Shown here piece after piece: positions 11,067-19,889 of a stretch of 33,137 nt of DNA. Every line of letters begins with the position of its first letter. Within the stretch, counting starts at the first letter, position 1. Below the pieces are notes generated by a model that saw only the letters and a program-made list of their open reading frames with translations, did not search any database and had not been told where the DNA came from. This DNA comes from Candidatus Gastranaerophilales bacterium (GTDB lineage Bacteria > Cyanobacteriota > Vampirovibrionia > Gastranaerophilales > UBA9971), in the NCBI GenBank assembly GCA_028278305.1, contig JANQEP010000134.1, positions 1 to 33,137 of the forward strand, written 5' to 3'. The position numbers and the translations under genes were made by a program.

Positions 11067-11067
11067 G

Positions 11068-11129
11068 TTTAACTTGAACTACTAATTGCATAATCATATC
11101 CTTGCTTTTGGCTAATTGGCGAGTCGGGC
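11068..11129. repeat. short dispersed repeat family E, copy 2
   Basis: CTAATTGCATAATCATATCCTTGCTTTTGGCTAATTGGCGAGTCGGGCTATTTAA matches copies at 7555 and 30535. Confidence 0.75.
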
Positions 11130-11551
11130 TATTTAATTTGAAAAGGGCATTTTGAGCATCTGGCTTTGGGGTGTCTTACCATATTATCATCAAGGTCGTA
11201 CATAATCGCTACCCTGCAAATTAAATTTTCCCCGCATTCAGGACACGCAAGATCTTTAAGGTTCCCTTTCAGGATTTTCAGTTTTAATTCTTCGGTTTTA
11301 TCAGCAATTTCAAAATTTTTTACAGGCGCCAGGGGATATTTTTCCAGGGATTTTATTTTTCCAGGGCTTAATTTTAATGCTATTGCAAGTTTTTGCCTGA
11401 CAGTAGCAGAAAGAAATAATTCCCGTCCTGCTTCGATATCTTCAATAACAGACACGTCAAGATTAGCCCTGGTTGCAAGTCCAATCCGGGAATATCCTGT
11501 TTTTTCCCGTGTTTGCAATACCAATTGAGCTAATGTCTGTATTTTTTTCAT
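11129..11551 (-). CDS. XRE-like helix-turn-helix protein with C-terminal zinc-ribbon
   Basis: HTH-like LAQLVLQTREKTGYSRIGLATRANLDVSVIEDIEAGRE and CPECG...CSKCPF. Confidence 0.75.
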   Translation of the reverse strand: MKKIQTLAQLVLQTREKTGYSRIGLATRANLDVSVIEDIEAGRELFLSATVRQKLAIALKLSPGKIKSLEKYPLAPVKNFEIADKTEELKLKILKGNLKDLACPECGENLICRVAIMYDLDDNMVRHPKARCSKCPFQIK

Positions 11552-11682
11552 AACTTAAGCTGTTTATAAATTTCAAAAAAAATATTTTAATGCTAAACTT
11601 GCAATATGTAATTCTACAATAATAGTAATTCATTTGCGATATATAGTTAGTTAAAATTGATAAATTTTGAAAAGGAAGAAAA

Positions 11683-12771
11683 TTGAAGAAAAATACAGGT
11701 TTTCTTGCAACAGCAATAGGAAGTTTACCGCATACAGACCCGCAAAAAGCAGTTGAATTGATATTTAAACAATTTCCGGATATACCGGTTCTGCCCCAGC
11801 TGGCAAATGTTAATCCCAATGAAGACATGACAGCACAGCTTAACGAGAAGATTCCCGGTGTTCTCTATGATGAAACCGATAAGCGCTGGTATATAGATCA
11901 GGAATCAGAAACGTTTTTTGAGGAAATCGAAGAATTTTACCTTGATTATGAAAGCATTGTAAATGACGGTGATCAGGCACCTCTGGAAAAGTATGCGATT
12001 TCCCGGGAACATTGCTCTGCATTACCATTATTTCTTGAAAAACTGGCAGCTGAAAAACCTGGTTATGTAAAAGGACAGATAACAGGACCGTTTACATTCG
12101 GGACTTCGCTTGTTGACAGGGAGAAAAGATGTGCTTTTTATGATGAAACCCTCAAGGAAATTACAGTTAAGGCATTAACACTCAAAGCCCTCTGGCTGGT
12201 GAAAAAATTCCGCGAAGCATCCCCTGAATCACAGCCTGTTATCTTTATGGATGAGCCGACAATTTCTCAATACGGTACATCAGCTTTTATTACCGTGAAA
12301 AAAGATGATATAATCAGTAGTTTTTCGGAAATTGCAACTATATTAAAGTCAGCAGGGGCTCTTGTCGGAATTCATTGTTGCGGAAAGAGCGACTGGTCTT
12401 TAATTACAGAAAGTAATATTGATATTCTTAATTTTGATGCCTTTTATTTTGCGCAGAGCCTGGGCTTGTATGCCGGAGAAATCGGGAATTTTCTCAACAA
12501 CGGCGGCAAAATTGCCTGGGGAATTGTTCCTACTATGGACACAGACGCTCTTAATACAGCTACGGTTGAATCTTTAGTACAAAAATACGAAGAAGCTGTT
12601 TCATATCTTACAAATAAGAACATAGACAAAGACCTTATATTGGAATCATCAATCATTACTCCTTCCTGCGGCGCAGGCAGCCTGACTAAAGACCAGGCGG
12701 AAAAAGCTATGCAGCTTACAGCCGGGCTGACTGAAACATTAAATAATAAACCCGGGGCACGAATTAGTTAA
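11683..12771 (+). CDS. MetE C-terminal/uroporphyrinogen decarboxylase-fold protein
   Basis: TTG start; GSLPHTDP, KGQITGPFTFG, GIHCCGKSDW and TPSCGAGSLT motifs. Confidence 0.85.
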   Translation: MKKNTGFLATAIGSLPHTDPQKAVELIFKQFPDIPVLPQLANVNPNEDMTAQLNEKIPGVLYDETDKRWYIDQESETFFEEIEEFYLDYESIVNDGDQAPLEKYAISREHCSALPLFLEKLAAEKPGYVKGQITGPFTFGTSLVDREKRCAFYDETLKEITVKALTLKALWLVKKFREASPESQPVIFMDEPTISQYGTSAFITVKKDDIISSFSEIATILKSAGALVGIHCCGKSDWSLITESNIDILNFDAFYFAQSLGLYAGEIGNFLNNGGKIAWGIVPTMDTDALNTATVESLVQKYEEAVSYLTNKNIDKDLILESSIITPSCGAGSLTKDQAEKAMQLTAGLTETLNNKPGARIS

Positions 12772-12816
12772 AAATCAATCATAATAAGGTTTTTAGCTGA
12801 CCCGTCATTGAGGTTA

Positions 12817-12869
12817 CCTAACTCGAATCTCTGGTTGCATACATGCAATTAGTGACTCGAATTAATTAA
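12817..12869. repeat. short dispersed repeat family E, copy 3 (minimal palindrome)
   Basis: AACTCGAATCTCTGGTTGCAT/ATGCAATTAGTGACTCGAATT near-palindrome. Confidence 0.7.
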
Positions 12870-12903
12870 AATCATCTTTATGAAATTTTTCAGGTAAAAT
12901 TGA

Positions 12904-14091
12904 ATGCTTTTTCTCAGAATTTTTATTGCAGCAATATTTTTATATTCAATAGAGCCTGGCGGATGTTTTGCGCTGAACACATTCTTTAGCCACGAATCTA
13001 ATCCGCCTGTAGAGCTTGAATTTCCTGTTTCCTGCCGGTTAGAAGAAAATTGCCGGGTGGTAAATTATCCGGATCTTAACCCAACTAAAGACATAAAGGA
13101 TTATAAAAACAGAAAAATCACTTATGACGGTAATAAAGGAACAGATATTGCAGTGCAATCTTTTATGGACTTAAAAAACGGTGTAGCGATTTTAGCGGCT
13201 CAGGATGGAAAAGTTATTTTTGTAAGAAACACTATTGAAGATAATTATCCGTTTGGATTGAGAGACAATGACAAAGACACGCCGTTTTGCGGAAATTTTG
13301 TTTTGATTGAGCATAATAACGGCTGGAAAACAGCTTATTGTCATCTTAAAAAGGACAGTATAACAGTTAAACCCGGAGATTTTACCCCGCAGGGAAAACA
13401 GATAGGAGAAATGGGACTGTCCGGGCAAACCGGGTTTCCTCATCTTTATTTTGCGGTTTTACACCATAAAAGTTACTTTGACCCGTTTTCAGGACAGGAA
13501 TTAACCGGTAAATCGGAAAAAAAAGAATATAAGCCTTTCTGGAGTGTTTCTGCCGCGGAAAAATTAAAATACAGAGACGTTATCATAACTAACACGGGTA
13601 TTTCCATTGAAGACCCTACTCTATATAGTATCAGGCAGGGCAAGTATGAAAAGATTGAGATAATGAATGAGGAGCCGGAGATATTTATCTGGGTCCATGG
13701 GTTTCATTTTAAGAAAAATGACCTGATAAAAATTACCTTGCAAAACCCTGATCAAAAAATAATCTTAGATGATTTTACCCGGATAAACTCGGACCAGATG
13801 GAAGGATTAATTTCCTTTAAAAAGCCTAAAGAAGATAAAACCTGGCTGCCCGGGGTTTATACAGGGAAAATAAAATATATAAAACCTGATTTAAAGCTTC
13901 TTTATGAATATGATTTAAGTTTTGAAATAAAAAAACCGCCTGAGCCTGTTGAAGAAGAGGAAATCCGCAGGCAAGAAAGACTGGAAAAGTTGAGAATGAA
14001 GAAAAGAAAGATTATAATATTCCATAAACTTAAGCAGGAAGATAAACTTCCTGATAGCTACAAGGAAAATAAATATAAATACGGGGATTAA
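12904..14091 (+). CDS. LytM/M23-family domain protein, probably catalytically degenerate
   Basis: Secretion signal-like N-terminus; NKGTDIAV, NFVLIEHNNGWKTAYCHL, GQTGFPHLYFAV M23 fold motifs. Confidence 0.82.
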   Translation: MLFLRIFIAAIFLYSIEPGGCFALNTFFSHESNPPVELEFPVSCRLEENCRVVNYPDLNPTKDIKDYKNRKITYDGNKGTDIAVQSFMDLKNGVAILAAQDGKVIFVRNTIEDNYPFGLRDNDKDTPFCGNFVLIEHNNGWKTAYCHLKKDSITVKPGDFTPQGKQIGEMGLSGQTGFPHLYFAVLHHKSYFDPFSGQELTGKSEKKEYKPFWSVSAAEKLKYRDVIITNTGISIEDPTLYSIRQGKYEKIEIMNEEPEIFIWVHGFHFKKNDLIKITLQNPDQKIILDDFTRINSDQMEGLISFKKPKEDKTWLPGVYTGKIKYIKPDLKLLYEYDLSFEIKKPPEPVEEEEIRRQERLEKLRMKKRKIIIFHKLKQEDKLPDSYKENKYKYGD

Positions 14092-14135
14092 CTTTTTTTT
14101 TCCACGCAATTATTATTTTTAGCTGAAAAATTTGG

Positions 14136-14876
14136 TTAAAGATTTATGGATTTGCCTGCACGAAGCTTTTTAACAGAATTTTTCTGTCCGACAAATTCTT
14201 GCGCCATTTCTTTTACAAAATTCAGGGCTTCTATTTCCCGTGCAATAATGTCTTTTAAAGAAAGCATATCGTCTACTGAAAAACAAGATAAGTCATTCGA
14301 ATCAGATTCAGTTTCCCAGAAGTTTTTAAAATTCTTCATTGTCTTTTCTTCAAACCCGGGCAGATCATTTATATAAGATAGCCATAAATGAAACTGGTGT
14401 GATAATATATAAATATTTACGGGTTTATCTTTTAAAGCAAACATTGCAGGGGTTTTGAAACTGACCTTCAATTTAGCTGAAGAAAATTTATTAATGATTA
14501 AAGTAAATAATAAAGCTTTAATGCCGGTTTTTGGAGGTATAAAGCCTTCTTTTTCGCCCAGAATCCGGAGAAATTTGTCCATATAGCGGGACCTTATAAT
14601 TATAGTATCTTTTGACTCTACAAAATCAAGTAATGCCTCAGGGGCTTGCAGAGCTTTTTTTATCACAGAGCGGGCCTGTTTATTAATATCTTCTTTGATA
14701 AGCTTTTGCTTACCGCTTATAGAAAGCGTATCATCACCGGTAAAACAGTCTTTTACTCCTTTACGGGAAATGTTTTTTATAATTTGTTGGTTATATTCGG
14801 TAGATGCTATTTTTTTTCTTCTAAATAAAATATTCTTTATATTTTCAATTATTAAAAAAATTTGTCTAAAGCTCAT
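14136..14876 (-). CDS. hypothetical protein, 246 aa
   Basis: Long ORF with no recognised domain. Confidence 0.7.
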   Translation of the reverse strand: MSFRQIFLIIENIKNILFRRKKIASTEYNQQIIKNISRKGVKDCFTGDDTLSISGKQKLIKEDINKQARSVIKKALQAPEALLDFVESKDTIIIRSRYMDKFLRILGEKEGFIPPKTGIKALLFTLIINKFSSAKLKVSFKTPAMFALKDKPVNIYILSHQFHLWLSYINDLPGFEEKTMKNFKNFWETESDSNDLSCFSVDDMLSLKDIIAREIEALNFVKEMAQEFVGQKNSVKKLRAGKSINL

Positions 14877-15030
14877 AAAATCCCCTCCTTATTTTCTTTT
14901 CTTATATTTATAAAAACATTGAGGATGGGTTTATTGATTAATTTATTTTATTTTTGTAAATAAATATTAAAATTTTTTCTTTTTTAAAACCTAAAAACAT
15001 ATTAAAGAAAAAAATTACCTGATTTTATAA

Positions 15031-15078
15031 GGAAGTAATAAAAAATTTTAAAATGTGTAAGTTTTTATTCTTTACCCA
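15031..15078. repeat. dispersed repeat family A copy
   Basis: GGAAGTAATAAAAAATTTTAAAATGTGTAAGTTTTTATTCTTTACCC. Confidence 0.8.
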
Positions 15079-15324
15079 CTTATCATTAAGTAAACACGAA
15101 AAAGTTTTCAGACATTTTTGAGAAATTTACAAAAATTAGTAAGAATTGAAAATTAAAATTCTTATATGACAAAGGTTTCAAGTTTCATATAAAGATGTTA
15201 TATGGATTTTAATTAATTAAAAATTTTAGTTGTAGAATATTAGTTAAAGTTAAATAGTGTAGTTTTCACATTTAATGGATATTTAGTTTTAGAAAGGCAA
15301 GTTGCATATTACCAGGAGCAAAAG

Positions 15325-15786
15325 TTGGATCAAATGAACAGCACAATAACAAACCCGCTAAGACAGATAAAGGAAAAAAGCCGTATTGTAAGTAAGCTTA
15401 CAAGTATTATAAACAATATTGGTTTTGCAAAAGATAAAGAATTTACGCTCTCTGACCATGTTTTTTATCTTTTAAAAGCTTCCGAGAATTCTGACCAGCG
15501 GGCAAAAAGCAGAATTGAAAACCACCTTGTAAAAATGGGGGAAGACGCAGTGCCTTTTTTGATTCAATCTCTTATTGAAGCAAAAGGCTCAGCAAGAGGA
15601 CTGGCTGCAATGGCTCTTATAAGAATAGGAACACCTTCCATAAACTACTTAAAGCAAGTTGCATCGGATAATCCGGAACTAAGCTGGGTTTCTGAATATA
15701 TAATAAGAGAAATTAAAGGTACAGAGATCGAATTAAGCGGAAATTCCGTAATAAACCAAAAAATCGAAGACATGATGGTTGGTTAA
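15325..15786 (+). CDS. HEAT-repeat-like protein
   Basis: TTG start with CAGGAG upstream; HEAT-like segment GEDAVPFLIQSLIEAKGSARGLAAMALIRIG. Confidence 0.75.
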   Translation: MDQMNSTITNPLRQIKEKSRIVSKLTSIINNIGFAKDKEFTLSDHVFYLLKASENSDQRAKSRIENHLVKMGEDAVPFLIQSLIEAKGSARGLAAMALIRIGTPSINYLKQVASDNPELSWVSEYIIREIKGTEIELSGNSVINQKIEDMMVG

Positions 15787-15838
15787 CAGACAGTTTAAAC
15801 TTATATATTAAGGGGTAAAGAATAAAAAATTCTTACTT

Positions 15839-15857
15839 AAAATAGCTTAGCTATTTT
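15839..15857. terminator. hairpin between convergent genes (possible bidirectional terminator)
   Basis: AAAATAGC-TTA-GCTATTTT perfect stem containing the stop codon of the minus-strand CDS. Confidence 0.4.
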
Positions 15858-16915
15858 AATATATTTTGACAAATTTCATCCTTTTTTATAAACTCTTTTG
15901 CTCTCTCAATATTTTTTTCATCCGAAAGAACTGTATAAAAATCTTCTTTCATAGAAGACGCCATTTCTACTGATTTTATAAAAACTTCTTTATTTAGAGG
16001 TTTTTCTGCTACAAAATCGAAAAATCCGGTTGATTGAAGAAAATCTTTGACTGTTTCAAAATTATTTCCCTGAAGAAAGCTGCATATATAAGTTGCAACT
16101 CCTACCTGAATACCGTGTAAGGATGGAGTTTGTGCGATTTGATCATATGCATGTGATATTAAATGTTCGCTTCCGCTGGCAGGTCGGCTTAAACCTGCTA
16201 TTTCCATGGAGATTCCGTTCATAAGCAGGGAATTTGTAAGATGGAAAAGAAAATCATGATTTCTAATATCGCATCCTTTGTAATGAAGAACGCCAGAAAC
16301 AGTATTATTAGCTATTATATAGGCGAAATCATTGAACCTTTCCCCCGTAATTTTTGCAGCTTCTTTCCAGTCGTAGCCAGCGGTAATTTTAGAGATTAAA
16401 TCCCCTATGCCTGAATAAATGCAGTATTTTGGACTGGTCTTTATTGCGTCAATATCAACGATCACTCCGTATGGAATTTTTGCACTGACGGTCTTTCTTT
16501 TGCCTTCAACCAGTAAGGATGAATTCGGGCTGCAGAAACCGTCATTTGAAATGGATGTGGGTATACTTACAAAAGGAATTGCCAGTACATGCGCACAGTA
16601 TTTTGCGTAATCAAGAGCTTTTCCACCGCCTATTCCAGCGAGGACATCAACGGATTTAGGAATTGCAAAAGCTTCGCGGATTATGTTTTCAATATTTATA
16701 TCAGAAATTATGCTTCTATGAAGCACCTTAATTCCGCCTGTTTCAAGGCTATGGTAAATTTTTTCCCCAAAAAGCTCTTCTATTCCTTCGCTAAAAAATA
16801 GGGCTGCATGGTTAAAAAACTCATCTTTAAGATATTTTCCCGTATTATCAAGCTTACCTTCCGATATTTTCATAATGGAAGGGATTAAAATTTGTTTCTG
16901 ACAGAACTTAATCAT
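15851..16915 (-). CDS. sn-glycerol-1-phosphate dehydrogenase-like (AraM/EgsA family)
   Basis: GIGGGKALDYAKY, SIPTSISNDGFCSPNSSL, SRPASGSEHLISHAYD, LHGIQVGVATY motifs. Confidence 0.88.
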   Translation of the reverse strand: MIKFCQKQILIPSIMKISEGKLDNTGKYLKDEFFNHAALFFSEGIEELFGEKIYHSLETGGIKVLHRSIISDINIENIIREAFAIPKSVDVLAGIGGGKALDYAKYCAHVLAIPFVSIPTSISNDGFCSPNSSLLVEGKRKTVSAKIPYGVIVDIDAIKTSPKYCIYSGIGDLISKITAGYDWKEAAKITGERFNDFAYIIANNTVSGVLHYKGCDIRNHDFLFHLTNSLLMNGISMEIAGLSRPASGSEHLISHAYDQIAQTPSLHGIQVGVATYICSFLQGNNFETVKDFLQSTGFFDFVAEKPLNKEVFIKSVEMASSMKEDFYTVLSDEKNIERAKEFIKKDEICQNILK

Positions 16916-16932
16916 TGTCTTTTTCTCCGGTT

Positions 16933-17622
16933 TTATAAAATGTCGTCATTCTGACAGCAGCAGTTATTTTTAAGGTAATTAAAGACATTGCAGTATGAAT
17001 CCAGATTGTAAGTCTCAACGCTGTTGTTTTTACAAAGATCCAGCAATGATCCCCTTGCAAAAACAACATCCGCATACTCAGCCGCCGGAAAATCAGGAAT
17101 GCCATCGCCCGCAAAAATTACTTTTTTATATTTATTTTTAAGATATTTAACTGTACCTGCTTTATTTACGCCGTAGTTTTCAGAATAAAACGGGGAATCT
17201 TTCGGCGGTCTTGTCATTACAAGTCCTGTTTCAGGTGAGTATTTGCCTCCGTTGGCTATTATGTTTACAGAATCCTTTATTCCCAGAGCGTCCAGGATAA
17301 TTTTTATATAATAATCCGAACCTGCACTGATTATGTATATGTGTATATTTTTCTTTTGACAAAGTTTTATTGTGTCAATAAAGCAGTCTTCCAGAGGAAT
17401 TTCAAAGATAAGCCTGTGTAAATCTTCTGTAGAGATGCGAATTTTCTGAAAAATCCTGTTTAATCCGTCAAAATGGGTTATTTTTCCTGTCTGGTAATCC
17501 TGCCATGGCTCAATATCCTTCTCTGTAAGCACTTTATCGATAATATACCAGAAAAAATCTTTTTTAATAACGGTTCCATCAAAATCCGTAGCCAGTACGC
17601 ATAAATTGTTAGTTTCAGACAT
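16933..17622 (-). CDS. HAD-IB family phosphatase (MtnX/phosphoserine-phosphatase-like)
   Basis: DFDGTVIKKD, YIISAGSDYY, KVIFAGDGIPDFPAA motifs. Confidence 0.85.
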   Translation of the reverse strand: MSETNNLCVLATDFDGTVIKKDFFWYIIDKVLTEKDIEPWQDYQTGKITHFDGLNRIFQKIRISTEDLHRLIFEIPLEDCFIDTIKLCQKKNIHIYIISAGSDYYIKIILDALGIKDSVNIIANGGKYSPETGLVMTRPPKDSPFYSENYGVNKAGTVKYLKNKYKKVIFAGDGIPDFPAAEYADVVFARGSLLDLCKNNSVETYNLDSYCNVFNYLKNNCCCQNDDIL

Positions 17623-17671
17623 TTGCTTCTCTCTTTTGGAATAAATGCTTTTATAAATTATACAGCAATTA

Positions 17672-17727
17672 TAAGGGGGTAAAGAATAAAAACTTACGCA
17701 TTTTAAAATTTTTTATTACTTCCTTAG
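17672..17727. repeat. dispersed repeat family A copy
   Basis: GGGGGTAAAGAATAAAAACTTACGCATTTTAAAATTTTTTATTACTTCCTTA. Confidence 0.8.
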
Positions 17728-17729
17728 TT

Positions 17730-17890
17730 AACCTGAATCACGAAATACGTAAAACTCTGTAATAGTCTGCTGAAATTTTCTCAAAGTCGCCCACCCGCCC
17801 TCCCTCAGAGGTGGTTAAGGGACTTCGTCCCTTAACAATTCCATATAGATTTTGAGAAAATTTTAAAAAATACAATTCGTGATTCGAGTT
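17730..17890. repeat. MITE-like palindromic element, family C copy 3
   Basis: Starts AACCTGAATCACGAAATACG, ends AATTCGTGATTCGAGTT; internal TTAAGGGAC-TTC-GTCCCTTAA hairpin. Confidence 0.85.
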
Positions 17891-17967
17891 TATTAGAAAG
17901 ATTTTTACTTTATAACATTGCTGCCGTAAAAAAGAAGGTTTGAGCAAACTTCACAATAAAAACCAGC

Positions 17968-18132
17968 TTATAAAGTCTTTTTAATACATGACCAGATGCC
18001 CCCTATAAGTCCGAGCATTGAACAAATTATCGTAAACACCGGCGCGTCGGCTGAGAGATATTTATCAATGGACATTCCTATAAAAAAACCTATAATAATG
18101 GAAGCAAGAAGCCTGAAAGGTATATCCCACAT
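17968..18132 (-). CDS. AtpZ/AtpI-like small membrane protein, 54 aa
   Basis: Not in supplied ORF list; translates as MWDIPFRLLASIIIGFFIGMSIDKYLSADAPVFTIICSMLGLIGGIWSCIKKTL; resembles ATP synthase gene 1 (AtpZ) two-helix proteins; starts 1 nt after ggt ends. Confidence 0.7.
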   Translation of the reverse strand: MWDIPFRLLASIIIGFFIGMSIDKYLSADAPVFTIICSMLGLIGGIWSCIKKTL

Positions 18133-18133
18133 T

Positions 18134-19690
18134 TTATAACTCAACAATTCTGCTTTTGCCGCATCTTCTGGGGTCAGAACATGCTGTAAGCCTGTCTTTA
18201 TTTAACCTTACGCATTGAACGCCGCCAAAATACATATCCAGGTCGTCGAATTTTATAACTTCCCACTCATCAGGAATCCGGCTTTCATCAAGTTCCATTT
18301 TTGACTCAACTACAAGTTTTCCGTCTTCCCAGTGAACCCGTGGCATTTTAACGGCATCGCATAAATTAAGGTTAAGATCTGAAATATTAATTATAGTCTG
18401 CATTATAGCAGGGGCAATCCTGGAAGCCCCGGGGCTTCCTATTGCCAGGATATCATTGTTTTCAACATCAACAGCTATGGTCGGAGCCATTCCGCTTACC
18501 AGCCTCATTCCCGGTTCCAGGGCATGAAAACCAAACGGGTTCAGCTCAAGTTCCCCTAAAGTGTTTCCAAAACATATTCCCGTGCCGGGAAGCGCAACCC
18601 CTGAGCCATATCCCATACTCATTGTTATACTGCATGCATTTCCCAGGTCATCAGAGCATGAAATCTGTGTGGTATTCGGACAGGGAATAATATTAGCGTA
18701 TTTTTCCAGTACATAATCGTCTTTAACAAGGTTATACATATCATTAAAATTCCTGTTGCCCTGCCGGAAAAGCGAATACCTGTCATTAAGAGCTGTATGG
18801 ATTATCCTGCCCAGCTTTGATACTGTATTCGGGTCATAACCTTTAAAGTTAAGATAAGATATGGCTTTTAGCATCTGTATAAGCGCAAGTCCCCCTGCCG
18901 AAGGCGGGGGATTCGTGTATATACCGTAATTTTTATATTTCATGCCAAGGGGTTTTCTTTCGATAACCCGGTAATTTTTCAGGTCATCGGGCGTAACCAG
19001 CCCTCCGCCTTCACGTATGTGCTCAGACATTTTGCGGGCTATTTCACCTTTGTAAATAATGTCAGTGCCTTCATCAGCCATGATTTCAAAGGTATTTGCC
19101 AGATCAGGATTTTTCATCGGGTAGTCTTTAACCGGAATTTCCCCATTTCCAGAAGAAAGAAGGCTTTTTGAATATTCCGTGAACCAGTGAATCTTCCGGG
19201 CTGAGAGAGAAAGCCAGTATGCAACCGTTGAGTTCAGGGGAACCCCTTCCCTTGCATGTTTTATTGCAGGTGAGAGAATATCCTTCATAGCGAGGTTTCC
19301 AAAGTTTTTAGCTACAAGCTCAAGCCCCTTTGAAGTTCCCGGTACTCCAATTGAGCAATACCCGGTTATTACATCTATTCCGATTCCATAGGGAACTCTT
19401 ACGGTCCGCATATTTTTACCAAATTCACTTTTATCAAGACCCATGCCCGGCATGGCATCGAAAAAGTCAAATACAACAGGGTCTTTTCCCGCAACTTTTA
19501 TAGTTGCAAAACCACCCCCGCCAATGCTGCACATCAGGATATTCGAAACCATCAGGTCAAACGCCCCGGCTATCGCAGTGTCAAAAGCGTTTCCGCCCAT
19601 TAATGCGGCTTCTGCCGCTGCGTCGGTTGCGTATGGAGTACAGCTTGCTATTGCGACTTTACCGGGTTTTATCTTATTCATTCCATCCAC
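18134..19690 (-). CDS. ggt: gamma-glutamyltransferase family protein
   Basis: NPPPSAGGLALIQMLKA, TTQISCSDDLGNACSITMSMGYGSGVALPGTGICFGN, GSPGASRIAPAIMQTI; catalytic Thr context TTQIS. Confidence 0.92.
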   Translation of the reverse strand: MDGMNKIKPGKVAIASCTPYATDAAAEAALMGGNAFDTAIAGAFDLMVSNILMCSIGGGGFATIKVAGKDPVVFDFFDAMPGMGLDKSEFGKNMRTVRVPYGIGIDVITGYCSIGVPGTSKGLELVAKNFGNLAMKDILSPAIKHAREGVPLNSTVAYWLSLSARKIHWFTEYSKSLLSSGNGEIPVKDYPMKNPDLANTFEIMADEGTDIIYKGEIARKMSEHIREGGGLVTPDDLKNYRVIERKPLGMKYKNYGIYTNPPPSAGGLALIQMLKAISYLNFKGYDPNTVSKLGRIIHTALNDRYSLFRQGNRNFNDMYNLVKDDYVLEKYANIIPCPNTTQISCSDDLGNACSITMSMGYGSGVALPGTGICFGNTLGELELNPFGFHALEPGMRLVSGMAPTIAVDVENNDILAIGSPGASRIAPAIMQTIINISDLNLNLCDAVKMPRVHWEDGKLVVESKMELDESRIPDEWEVIKFDDLDMYFGGVQCVRLNKDRLTACSDPRRCGKSRIVEL

Positions 19691-19748
19691 TCTTTTTTTA
19701 CAGCTTTTATAAAGGTTATCTAAAATTGCTATGGGGTTTAAAAAAAAT

Positions 19749-19889
19749 TTAATTCTGATATAATATCTTTAGAGGGCGAGAGTGCGCTAATACTCTCATT
19801 AAAGCCCCTCTTAAGAAAACTAAGATTCGCAGAACGAGTAGTAGAAGTAAAAGTGCTACTCGTTCTTTAATTGTAATCTTAATTTCCAG
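19749..19889 (-). CDS. candidate hydrophobic small peptide, 46 aa, CTG start (speculative)
   Basis: Open frame (M/L)EIKITIKERVALLLLLLVLRILVFLRGALMRVLAHSRPLKILYQN, preceded by GAAAGGAGGTGAT with 9-nt spacing from GGAGG to CTG. Confidence 0.4.
   Translation of the reverse strand: MEIKITIKERVALLLLLLVLRILVFLRGALMRVLAHSRPLKILYQN
19759..19764 (+). promoter_or_regulatory. candidate -10 box (TATAAT) for a transcript antisense to the hydrophobic peptide frame
   Basis: Perfect TATAAT; weak -35; predicted start near 19771 at a strong hairpin AGAGGGCGAGAG...CTCTCATTAAAGCCCCTCT. Confidence 0.35.

Noticed and set aside
17738-17947. 69-aa minus-strand ORF
   Set aside because: Lies mainly within the family C repeat element, so most likely noncoding.
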